From contig JAOYTL010000011.1 of the NCBI GenBank assembly GCA_025846845.1, forward strand, positions 62,001-126,000: a stretch of 64,000 nt of DNA, in the 5' to 3' direction. Source of the DNA: Alloboseaceae bacterium BT-24-1 (GTDB lineage Bacteria > Pseudomonadota > Alphaproteobacteria > Rhizobiales > Beijerinckiaceae). The position numbers and the translations under genes were made by a program. Position 1 is the first letter of the stretch, and every line of letters starts with the position of its first letter. Of the stretch, positions 23,379-30,552 are shown piece by piece. The notes under the pieces are model-generated. The model ran no database searches and was not told the DNA's origin. It saw only the letters and a list, made by a program, of their open reading frames with translations.

Positions 23379-23409
23379 TTGACAGGGGCGAAATTCCGGC
23401 GCGTACTAA
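23379..23409 (+). promoter_or_regulatory. Promoter of leader copy 2 and the ABC transporter operon
   Basis: TTGACA at 23379-23384 and TACTAA at 23404-23409 with a 19-base spacer. The -35 is consensus, the -10 partial. The conserved AGCTAGG of the leader begins at 23413, so the transcript should start almost exactly at the RNA element. Confidence 0.55.
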
Positions 23410-23412
23410 ACG

Positions 23413-23529
23413 AGCTAGGTGATTTGTGCTGGGCCTGCCCCTCTCGCGATGGGCTCCCAGGGGAACAATTCAGACCGGCGCTTTTTCTCCAGGCCGATCC
23501 GGCCGGGGTCAAAGCGCCGGTCTTTTTTT
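23413..23529 (+). promoter_or_regulatory. Leader RNA copy 2 (candidate riboswitch/attenuator)
   Basis: AGCTAGGTGATTTGTGC (23413-23429) opens the leader. P1: GATTTGT (23421-23427) with ACAATTC (23465-23471), six of seven pairs. P2: CTGGG (23429-23433) with CCCAG (23456-23460) and GCCC (23437-23440) with GGGC (23451-23454). Two bases after P1 the terminator helix starts with ACCGGC. The transcript then runs 43 bases to the ATG of the binding-protein gene. The same order of parts occurs at 21062-21171, 21327-21438 and 28331-28432. Confidence 0.8.
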
Positions 23530-23534
23530 GTTTT
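23473..23534 (+). terminator. Intrinsic terminator in the leader of the ABC transporter operon
   Basis: GACCGGCGCTTT (23473-23484) pairs perfectly with AAAGCGCCGGTC (23511-23522); GGCC/GGCC forms an inner stem. Seven Ts (23523-23529), a G and four more Ts follow. It precedes the coding start by about 40 bases and so acts as a conditional terminator in the leader. Confidence 0.88.
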
Positions 23535-23572
23535 GGATCACCCCGGCGCGGAAAGAACCGGAGGGGTAGGCA

Positions 23573-24622
23573 ATGGCTGGCATGGCCGACAAGGCGCGTC
23601 GTCGCATTCTCGCAATTCTCGTGGCTTCGTCAGCGCTCGTCCCGTGCGTTGCGGCAGCGCAGGACAGTGTGACCGTAGCCGGCTATGGCGGCGCGATGCG
23701 CAAGGGCTTCGATGCGGCGCTGGTCAATCCCGCCGCGCAGAAGCTCAGCCTCAAGATCCGCAGCGAAACGCACAGTGATCTGCCTTCGATCCGAGTGCAG
23801 GTCCAGTCCGGCGCCCCGGCCTGGGACCTCGTGCATCTCGGCGGCGATGAATGCGCCCGCGGCGAGAGCGAGGGCCTTTTCGAGCCGCTGGACCTCTCGA
23901 AGATAGACGACGCCTCGGTCCCGGCCGCTGCGCGCGGCAAGAGCTGGGTCGCGACGAACTATTATTCCGTCGTCCTGGCCTGGCGCACCGACAAGGTGAA
24001 GCAGCCGCCGAAATCCTGGGCCGATTTTTGGGACGCCAAGGCGTTCCCGGGCCGCCGTGCCATCGCCGGCCTTGCCCAGGAGACGCTGGAGATCGCGCTG
24101 CTCGCCGACGGCGTGCCGAAGGACAAGCTCTATCCGCTCGACGTCGAGCGCGCCCTTGCCGCGATCAAGCGGCTCAAGCCGCAGATCGGCGTGTTCTGGA
24201 CGACCGGTGCCCAGTCGACCCAGCTGATCAAGGATGGCGAGGTCGACCTGATCGCAATCTATGGCAGCCGGGTCTCGCCGGTGATCGAGGACGGCAGCGC
24301 CGTCCAGTTCACCTACGATCAGGGCATCCTTGGATATGGCTGCATCGCCATCCCCAAGGGCGCGAAGAATGCCGCCAAGGCGAAGGAGCTCGCACTGGCG
24401 ATGGTCTCGCCCGAGATCCAGGCCAACATCATCGAGAAGATGGACAATTACGGCCCGGTCAACGCCAAGGCCTACGAGGTCCGCAAGTTCACCTCTGAGC
24501 AGCTCGCCAAGACCAATTCCTCGCCGCAGAACGCCGGCAAGCAGGTCCTGATCGACGCTGCCTGGTGGGCGAAGAACGGCGACAAGGCGGAAGAAGCCTT
24601 CAAGTCGGCGATCCTGCAATGA
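23573..24622 (+). CDS. ABC transporter substrate-binding protein, PotD/polyamine-type (first of two)
   Basis: A 349-residue periplasmic binding protein. A signal peptide of about 28 residues ends in CVAAAQDS. The mature part starts SVTVAGYGGAMRKGF and includes WDLVHLGGDE, KSWADFWDAKAFPGRRA and FWTTGAQSTQLIKDGEVDL, the pattern of spermidine/putrescine-type (family 1) receptors. GGAGGGG upstream supports ATG 23573. The stop overlaps the ATPase start (ATGA). A paralogue (28451-29503) shares the C-terminal NSSPQN and WDAKAFPGRRA blocks, so the transporter core can be served by two receptors. Confidence 0.9.
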   Translation: MAGMADKARRRILAILVASSALVPCVAAAQDSVTVAGYGGAMRKGFDAALVNPAAQKLSLKIRSETHSDLPSIRVQVQSGAPAWDLVHLGGDECARGESEGLFEPLDLSKIDDASVPAAARGKSWVATNYYSVVLAWRTDKVKQPPKSWADFWDAKAFPGRRAIAGLAQETLEIALLADGVPKDKLYPLDVERALAAIKRLKPQIGVFWTTGAQSTQLIKDGEVDLIAIYGSRVSPVIEDGSAVQFTYDQGILGYGCIAIPKGAKNAAKAKELALAMVSPEIQANIIEKMDNYGPVNAKAYEVRKFTSEQLAKTNSSPQNAGKQVLIDAAWWAKNGDKAEEAFKSAILQ

Positions 24623-25704
24623 AGGTTCCGGTTTCGATCCGGGGGCTCTCGAAGAAGTTCGGTTCGTTCGAAGCTCTCAAGGACATCAATCTCGATATCG
24701 CGCCGGGCGAGTTCGTCACGCTGCTCGGCCCATCCGGCTCCGGCAAGACGACGTTGCTGCAGGTGCTCGCCGGCTTCGTCACCCCGACCAGCGGCAGCAT
24801 CCTGGTCGCGGGCGAGGAATTGCTGACCAGGCCGCCGCACCAGCGTGAGATCGGCCTCGTCTTCCAGAACTACGCCTTGTTCCCGCACATGAACGTGTTC
24901 GAGAACATCGCCTATCCGCTCAAGCTCCGCCGCCTCCCGCGGAGCGAGATCGAGACCCGGGTGCGCGGCGCGCTCGACATGGTCAGGCTGAGCCAGTTCA
25001 TCGACCGGCCGGTCGACAAGCTCTCGGGCGGGCAGAAGCAGCGCGTCGCCCTGGCGCGGGCCATCGTCTTCGAGCCGCGCATCCTGCTGATGGACGAATC
25101 GCTCTCGGCGCTCGACAAGAAATTGCGCGAGCAGATGCAGATCGAGCTGCGCCATCTGCATGAGCGCCTGCATACGACGACGGTGTTCGTGACGCATGAC
25201 CAGCGCGAGGCGCTGACCATGTCGGACCGGATCGCCGTGATCAACAACGGCGCCCTGATCCAGTTCGACACGCCGCGCGCGATCTATGACCGGCCCCGGA
25301 CGCGCTTCGTCGCCGATTTCGTCGGCGAGACGACCTTCCTGCCGGTCGAGCTTGGGACGAGCGGCGGAGCGAGCGTCTTCGGCACGCCCTTGCGCCTGCC
25401 TGATCATGCCGGAGCGGTAGCGGCCGCGCAAAGCGACAGCTGGCTGGCGCTGCGGCCGGAGAAGCTCGCACTCAGCCCGGCCGCCAGCCCGGAGACGAAC
25501 GTCAATTCGTTCTCGGCCGTGGCGCGCGAGACGATCTTCCAGGGCGACAGCCTGCTGGTGATCGCAGGCTTCCCGGATGGCCAGAGCATCGCCGTGCGGC
25601 TGGTGCCGCAGGAGGCCAATCGCGGGCTCGTGCCGCTGCCCGGCCAGCCGATCCACATCAACGTCCACCGCAATGACAGCATCCTGGTCAGCGGCGATGT
25701 CTGA
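24619..25704 (+). CDS. ABC transporter ATP-binding protein, PotA type
   Basis: A 361-residue ATPase: Walker A LLGPSGSGKTT (about residue 35), Q-loop LVFQNYALFPHM, signature LSGGQKQR, Walker B ILLMDESLSALD (a DES rather than DEP variant), H-loop VFVTHDQREA, and a C-terminal TOBE domain with WLALRPEKLALSP. The start overlaps the receptor stop by four bases, and the stop overlaps the following permease. It energises the uptake system of this locus. Confidence 0.93.
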   Translation: MKVPVSIRGLSKKFGSFEALKDINLDIAPGEFVTLLGPSGSGKTTLLQVLAGFVTPTSGSILVAGEELLTRPPHQREIGLVFQNYALFPHMNVFENIAYPLKLRRLPRSEIETRVRGALDMVRLSQFIDRPVDKLSGGQKQRVALARAIVFEPRILLMDESLSALDKKLREQMQIELRHLHERLHTTTVFVTHDQREALTMSDRIAVINNGALIQFDTPRAIYDRPRTRFVADFVGETTFLPVELGTSGGASVFGTPLRLPDHAGAVAAAQSDSWLALRPEKLALSPAASPETNVNSFSAVARETIFQGDSLLVIAGFPDGQSIAVRLVPQEANRGLVPLPGQPIHINVHRNDSILVSGDV

Positions 25705-26614
25705 GGCGCGATCCATGACCGGCATGATCGCCGCGGCATCGTCAGGCACAGCCGACGCGTCCTATTTCGCCCGCGCCGAGCGCCGTGAAGCCTGGTCCTT
25801 CGCGCTCCTCGCGCTGCCCGGGCTCGTCGTCATTGGCCTGCTGCTGATCGTTCCCGTCGGCTGGCTCTTCGTCCTCTCCTTCATCGGCAAGGATGGCGGC
25901 GTCTCGCTCGAGAACTACGCCCGGCTGGCGCAGCCGGTCTACGTCATCACCTTCGTGACGACGTTCCAGATCGCCGGGATCGTGACTTTGGGCTCGATCC
26001 TGCTCGGTTATCCCGTCGCCTATCTGCTCTCGCAGCTCAGCCCGCGGGCGGCTGCGATCTGCATGATCTTCGTGATCCTGCCGTTCTGGACCTCGGTGCT
26101 GGTGCGCACCTATGCCTGGCTCGTGCTGCTGCAGCGACGAGGCCTGATCAACAGCTGGCTCGTCAGTCTCGGCATCATCAACGAGCCGATTCCGCTGGTG
26201 AACAACTTCATCGGCACGACGATCGGCATGCTGCACGTGCTGCTGCCCTTCATGATCCTGCCGCTCTATTCGAGCATGAAGACCATCGACGGCGACTATC
26301 TGAAGGCCGCGTCGAGCTGTGGCGCCTCGCCGATGCGGGCGTTCTGGGACGTGTTCTTTCCGCTCAGCCGCCCCGGGCTCTTCGCCGGCACGGTGCTCGT
26401 CTTCATCCTCAGCCTCGGCTTCTACCTGACGCCGGCTTTGCTCGGCGGGGGGCGGGTCAGCATGTGGTCGATGCAGATCGCCACCAATGTCTCGACCTAC
26501 AGCAACTGGGGCGCGGCGAGCGCGCTCGGCGTGCTGCTGCTCGTCGTGACGATCGCCATCCTCGCCGCGCTGAACAAAGTGTTCCGCGTCGACAAGCTCT
26601 ACGGGGGCCGCTGA
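25697..26614 (+). CDS. ABC permease, PotB type
   Basis: A 305-residue permease with about six membrane helices, beginning with FALLALPGLVVIGLLLIVPV and carrying the EAA-type loop LKAASSCGASPMRAFWDVFF in its C-terminal half. ATG 25697 overlaps the ATPase stop by eight bases; the in-frame ATG 25715 has a better placed GAGG and is an equally good start. PotB-like permeases pair with PotC-like ones, and the next gene supplies that partner. Confidence 0.92.
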   Translation: MSEARSMTGMIAAASSGTADASYFARAERREAWSFALLALPGLVVIGLLLIVPVGWLFVLSFIGKDGGVSLENYARLAQPVYVITFVTTFQIAGIVTLGSILLGYPVAYLLSQLSPRAAAICMIFVILPFWTSVLVRTYAWLVLLQRRGLINSWLVSLGIINEPIPLVNNFIGTTIGMLHVLLPFMILPLYSSMKTIDGDYLKAASSCGASPMRAFWDVFFPLSRPGLFAGTVLVFILSLGFYLTPALLGGGRVSMWSMQIATNVSTYSNWGAASALGVLLLVVTIAILAALNKVFRVDKLYGGR

Positions 26615-27435
26615 TGCTCACCGCCGCCGCCAGCGCCACGCAGATCAGGCACTATCAGAGGCTCTGGCTCTACGGCCTGTGCGCCCTGATCTTCACCTTC
26701 CTGATCGTGCCCTGCGTGCTGATCGTGCCGATGTCGTTCTCGGCCTCGAACTATCTCGAGTTCCCGCCGCGGGCCTGGAGCCTGCGCTGGTATCGCGAGT
26801 TCTTCGACTCCGCCGAGTGGATGGATGCGCTCTGGCTCTCGCTCAGGGTCGCCGGCCTGACGACGCTGATCGCGACGCCGATCGGCACCGCGGCCGCCTA
26901 TGGGCTCTCGCAAATGCCGGAGCGACTGACCAAACCGCTGCGCATGTCCTTCCTGCTGCCGATGATCGTGCCGAACATCCTGGTCGCGATCGGCGTCTTC
27001 TTCGTCTTCGCCAGGCTCGGACTCAACAACACGGTGACGGGTCTCGTGCTCGTCGGCATCATGCTGGCGCTGCCCTTCGTGCTGGTGACGGTGTCGAGCG
27101 GGCTGCAATCCTTCGACGGCAATCTGGAGCGGGCGGCGCGCAGCCTCGGCGCGACGCGGCTGCAGGCGTTCCTGACCGTGACCGTGCCGCAGATCAAGAG
27201 CTCGATCGCGGCCGGTGCGCTCTTCGCCTTCGTCGCCGCCTTCGACGAGGTGGTGATCGCCCTCTACATCTCCAGCGGCGAGAACTCGACGCTGCCGCGC
27301 CGGATGTTCGCGAACATCCGCGACCAGGTCGACCCGCTGGTCGCGGCGGTCTCCTCGGTGCTCGTCGTCGCCTCGATCGTACTGCTGCTCATCGTCCAGA
27401 TCGCGAAGCGACCGGAAAAGGGAGCAGCGCGATGA
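26614..27435 (+). CDS. ABC permease, PotC type
   Basis: A 273-residue permease with helices starting at LWLYGLCALIFTFLIVPCVL and the EAA-type loop LERAARSLGATRLQAFLTVT at about residue 175, followed by AFVAAFDEVVIALYIS, typical for PotC. It starts on the last base of the PotB stop (TGATG). The stop overlaps the start of the next, HDAC-like, gene (ATGA), so that gene is coupled to the transporter. Confidence 0.92.
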   Translation: MLTAAASATQIRHYQRLWLYGLCALIFTFLIVPCVLIVPMSFSASNYLEFPPRAWSLRWYREFFDSAEWMDALWLSLRVAGLTTLIATPIGTAAAYGLSQMPERLTKPLRMSFLLPMIVPNILVAIGVFFVFARLGLNNTVTGLVLVGIMLALPFVLVTVSSGLQSFDGNLERAARSLGATRLQAFLTVTVPQIKSSIAAGALFAFVAAFDEVVIALYISSGENSTLPRRMFANIRDQVDPLVAAVSSVLVVASIVLLLIVQIAKRPEKGAAR

Positions 27436-28274
27436 CTGCGAGATCCGTTTCGAAGCGTGGGGGTGATGAAGCGGCAGAGTTGGACTCGCTCTGCCAATAC
27501 GCGATCCAGGGCGTGCATGAAGCCTCCTATCTGGAGTTCCTGCGCTTCGCGCCGCTGGAGAAGCCGGGCGCCGAGATCAGGGCGTCATTGCATCCCGGCT
27601 GCGACCGGATGCGGCTGCCCGCGCATATCGAGGCGCGCGCCGGCTTCTATCTCGCGGATGCGCTGACGGCGGTCTCGCCCTCGACCTGGCCGGACGCCTT
27701 CAGTGACGCACGAAGCGTCATGGCTGGCGCCTTGCGCGTTGTGGCGGGCGAGCGGCAGATCGTCACCCGCTGTACCGGCGGCGGGCGCCACGCCTATGCC
27801 GGACGTGCGGCGCATGGCTGTCACCTCAATCATGCGGCGATCGCGGCGTCCTTCCTGCGCGAGAGCCTGCCGCGCGTCGTGGTGCTCAGCCTTGGTGAAC
27901 ATCATGCGAGTGGAACCCAGTCGATCTTCCTGTCGCGTGCCGACGTGCTCTGCGTGTCGGTTCATGGCGACCCGGCCCTGCGCTATCCGTTCTATACGGG
28001 CTATGCCGACGAGCACGGCGGCGAAGATGCCGCCGGCGCCAATCTCAACCTCGTCCTCGGGGCCGAGGCCGACGAGAAGACCGTCGATGCTGCGCTCGCC
28101 GAGGCCTGCGAGGCGATCAGGCGCTTCTCGCCCGGTGCGGTCGTTGTCGACATCGAGGCGGGACCATCCGCGCCTTTCGACCGGCTGGCGATGTCGGGCC
28201 CTGCCGCCGCTGCCCGCAAGCTCTCCGGCGCCCTGAATTGTCCGGTCATGGTGATCGCATGTGAGACCAGCTAG
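27432..28274 (+). CDS. Degenerate histone-deacetylase/acetylpolyamine-amidohydrolase-like protein (probable pseudoenzyme)
   Basis: A 280-residue paralogue of the intact HDAC-like enzyme at 29524-30552. Shared blocks are SLHPGCDRMRLPAHI, GFYLADALTA, GGRHAYAG and YPFYTGYADE. Zinc-site residues are lost: the DVDVHHGNGT motif of the intact copy reads LSLGEHHASGT, GLDPS reads EAGPS, and the protein ends before the EGGY tyrosine motif. The N-terminal 30-40 residues of the family are also missing. The frame is fully open and the start overlaps the PotC stop, so it looks expressed. A binding or regulatory role, for example sensing a ligand or pairing with the active enzyme, is inferred; it is unlikely to deacetylate. 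Confidence 0.75.
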   Translation: MTARSVSKRGGDEAAELDSLCQYAIQGVHEASYLEFLRFAPLEKPGAEIRASLHPGCDRMRLPAHIEARAGFYLADALTAVSPSTWPDAFSDARSVMAGALRVVAGERQIVTRCTGGGRHAYAGRAAHGCHLNHAAIAASFLRESLPRVVVLSLGEHHASGTQSIFLSRADVLCVSVHGDPALRYPFYTGYADEHGGEDAAGANLNLVLGAEADEKTVDAALAEACEAIRRFSPGAVVVDIEAGPSAPFDRLAMSGPAAAARKLSGALNCPVMVIACETS

Positions 28275-28330
28275 CCGGCCGCGCGCCTTTGCATAGGGCG
28301 CCTGGCCGAATCCGCCTTTTCATCAACGTC

Positions 28331-28432
28331 GCAAGGCATTTCGCGGTGTCCCTCCCGCAAGGACGGACACGAACAAGCGGATGAACCGGCGCCGGCATGC
28401 GGACAGCCCGTCCGTGTGCGCGGCGCCGTTTT
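28331..28432 (+). promoter_or_regulatory. Leader RNA copy 3 (candidate riboswitch/attenuator between two gene groups)
   Basis: GCAAGG (28331-28336) then P1 CATTTCGC (28337-28344) with GCGGATG (28377-28383), one bulge and one G-T pair. P2: GTGTCC (28346-28351) with GGACAC (28365-28370). The linker AACAA matches copies 2 and 4. The 3' helix spans 28387-28428 (CGGCGCCG at both ends, further pairs to a AGCCC loop) and is followed by only four Ts. It lies 56 bases after the pseudoenzyme stop and 18 bases before the second receptor gene. No good -35 is seen, so it may act inside a longer transcript. Confidence 0.7.
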
Positions 28433-28450
28433 CACGAGGGGAGGAGAGAG

Positions 28451-29503
28451 ATGACGCAGTTTTCATCGGGCATGATGACGTCGCGCTTCGCATTGGCTGC
28501 CGCCGCGCTGATCGGCTTGGCGCAGATCGCCGCGGCGCAGGATTCTGTCACCTTCGCCGGCTTCGGCGGGCAATATCAGGGCAGCGTCCGCAAGGCGCTG
28601 TTCGACCCGGCTGGCAAGAAGCTCGGTGTCCGCGTGCGCGAGGAGAGCCATAGCGGCCTCGCCAGCGTCAGAGTGCAGGTCCAGTCCGGCAAGCCGGGTT
28701 GGGACATCGTGCAATTGGGCGAAGCCGATTGCGCCCGCGGCCAGAACGAGGGGCTGTTCGAGCCGCTCGACTATTCGAAGATCGATACGGCCGGCATCGC
28801 GCCGCAGGCGCGGGGAACGGCCTATATCGGCAGCAACTATGTCTCGACCGTGCTGGCCTGGCAGAAGGACAAGTACAAGGACAAGCCGCCGCGCAACTGG
28901 AAGGATTTCTGGGACGCGAAGGCGTTCCCCGGCCGACGGGCCATGCACATCTATCCGCAGGAGAGCATGGAGGTCGCCCTCCTCGCCGACGGGGTCGACA
29001 AGGACAAGCTCTATCCGCTCGATGCCGACCGGGCCCTGGCCTCGCTGGCGAAGCTGAAGCCTTCGATCGACGTGTTCTGGCAATCGGGTGCCCAGGCCTC
29101 GCAGCTGCTGAAGGATGGCGAGGTCGACATGATGGTGATCTGGGGCAGCCGGGTCGCCAGCGTGCTGGCCGATGGCGCACCGGTCGACTTCACCTATGAC
29201 CAGGCCCTGCTCGGCTTCGGCTGCTTCGGCATTCCCAAGGGCGCCGCCAACGCCGCCGCCGCCCAGCGCATGATCGCGCAGATGGTCACGCCCGAGATCC
29301 AGGCCAACATCCCCGATCTGCTGCCCTATTACGGTCCGATCAACGAGCGCGCCTTCGCGGTGAAGCAGTTCTCAGCCGAAGCGCTGGCGAAGGCCAATTC
29401 CTCGCCGCAGAACAAGGACCGCCAGGCGCCGCTCCAGCCCGCCTGGTGGGCCGACAACATCGCGCGCGTGCAGGAGCGCTACCAGGCGCTGATCGCGAAG
29501 TGA
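28451..29503 (+). CDS. ABC transporter substrate-binding protein, PotD/polyamine-type (second of two)
   Basis: A 350-residue receptor with signal peptide (ALAAAALIGLAQIAAAQDS). It is a close paralogue of the receptor at 23573-24622: SVTFAGFGGQYQG, WKDFWDAKAFPGRRA, KDGEVDMMVIWGSRV and ANSSPQNKD align over the full length. GGGGAGGAGAGAG precedes ATG 28451. No permease or ATPase genes follow, so it should use the transporter core upstream. A second receptor with a different ligand range, produced under its own leader RNA, is the likely reason for the duplication. Confidence 0.9.
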   Translation: MTQFSSGMMTSRFALAAAALIGLAQIAAAQDSVTFAGFGGQYQGSVRKALFDPAGKKLGVRVREESHSGLASVRVQVQSGKPGWDIVQLGEADCARGQNEGLFEPLDYSKIDTAGIAPQARGTAYIGSNYVSTVLAWQKDKYKDKPPRNWKDFWDAKAFPGRRAMHIYPQESMEVALLADGVDKDKLYPLDADRALASLAKLKPSIDVFWQSGAQASQLLKDGEVDMMVIWGSRVASVLADGAPVDFTYDQALLGFGCFGIPKGAANAAAAQRMIAQMVTPEIQANIPDLLPYYGPINERAFAVKQFSAEALAKANSSPQNKDRQAPLQPAWWADNIARVQERYQALIAK

Positions 29504-29523
29504 GCCTTTGAGGACTGCCTGAG

Positions 29524-30552
29524 ATGAAGACGATCTTCCATCCCGACCAGTACGGTCATCACGTGCGCACCCGGCTTTCGGGCGGCGCGCTCACCGCGGC
29601 GTTGGAGGTGCCGGACCGGGCGCGCGTCCTGCTCGCGGCGGCCGAGGGCTGTACCGAGGCGGTGGTCGCGCCGGGACCGGCCGATCTCGCGCTGATCCGG
29701 CGCGTCCACGACGCCGATTATCTCGACTTCCTCGAAACCGGCTTCGCTGCCTGGAAGCAGCGCTTCCCGGCAAGCGAGGAACTGCGCCCGAGCCTGCATC
29801 CCAACGCCTATATGCGGCGGCTGCCTAATGACCTGCTCGGACGGGCCGGCTACTACATTGCCGATGCGGCGAGTGTGCTGCTCGCCGACAGCTGGTCGGC
29901 GATCCTCGCCAGCGGTGCAACGGCAATCGATGCGACGGCACGGGTCCTGAACGGCGAGGGGGCGGCCTATGCTCTGTGCCGGCCGCCGGGGCATCACGCC
30001 TATCGCGACCAGGCCTGTGGCTACTGCTTCCTCAACAACACGGCGCTGGCGGCGACATTGGCGCGCGATCACGTCGAACGCGTCAGCATCCTCGATGTCG
30101 ACGTCCATCACGGCAATGGCACGCAAGCGCTGTTCTATGATCGCGCCGATGTGCAAACCATCTCGGTCCATGCCGATCCGGCGACGGTCTATCCGTTCTA
30201 TGCCGGCTATGCCGACGAGACCGGTACAGGAGCGGGGGAGGGCTTCAATCTCAACCTGCCGGTGCCGGAGCGGGCGGATGATGACGTCTATCTCGCCGCC
30301 GTCCGGCATGCGGTCGAGCAGGCGAAAGCGTTCTCCCCCGATGTTCTGGTGATCGCGCTTGGGCTCGATCCCTCGGTGGCCGATCCCTTCGCCTGCACTG
30401 CCGTGACGACCGAGGGCTTCCGGCGCATGGGCGAGAGCCTCGCCAGCTTGCGGCGCCCGACCGTGATCATCCAGGAGGGCGGCTATCCCTCGCCGGTGCT
30501 GGGGGCCAATCTCGCAGCGTTCCTGACCGGCTTCCAGGAGGCGATGGCGTGA
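29524..30552 (+). CDS. HDAC-like amidohydrolase (acetylpolyamine amidohydrolase family)
   Basis: A 342-residue member of the arginase/deacetylase fold. All catalytic parts are present: PPGHHAYRDQACGYCFLNN (histidine pair, about residue 158), the zinc motif DVDVHHGNGTQ (about residue 190), the second zinc aspartate in GLDPSVADP, and the transition-state tyrosine in QEGGYPSP near the C-terminus. Members remove acetyl or longer acyl groups from polyamines or lysine side chains. It lies 20 bases after the second receptor gene and overlaps the kinase start (GTGA). It probably deacylates an imported N-acyl amine so that the kinase can act. Confidence 0.9.
   Translation: MKTIFHPDQYGHHVRTRLSGGALTAALEVPDRARVLLAAAEGCTEAVVAPGPADLALIRRVHDADYLDFLETGFAAWKQRFPASEELRPSLHPNAYMRRLPNDLLGRAGYYIADAASVLLADSWSAILASGATAIDATARVLNGEGAAYALCRPPGHHAYRDQACGYCFLNNTALAATLARDHVERVSILDVDVHHGNGTQALFYDRADVQTISVHADPATVYPFYAGYADETGTGAGEGFNLNLPVPERADDDVYLAAVRHAVEQAKAFSPDVLVIALGLDPSVADPFACTAVTTEGFRRMGESLASLRRPTVIIQEGGYPSPVLGANLAAFLTGFQEAMA

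Noticed and set aside
27432..28274. Treating the short HDAC-like gene as a pseudogene
   Set aside because: No frameshift or internal stop, coupled start, and preserved sequence blocks outside the zinc site. It is listed as a coding pseudoenzyme instead.
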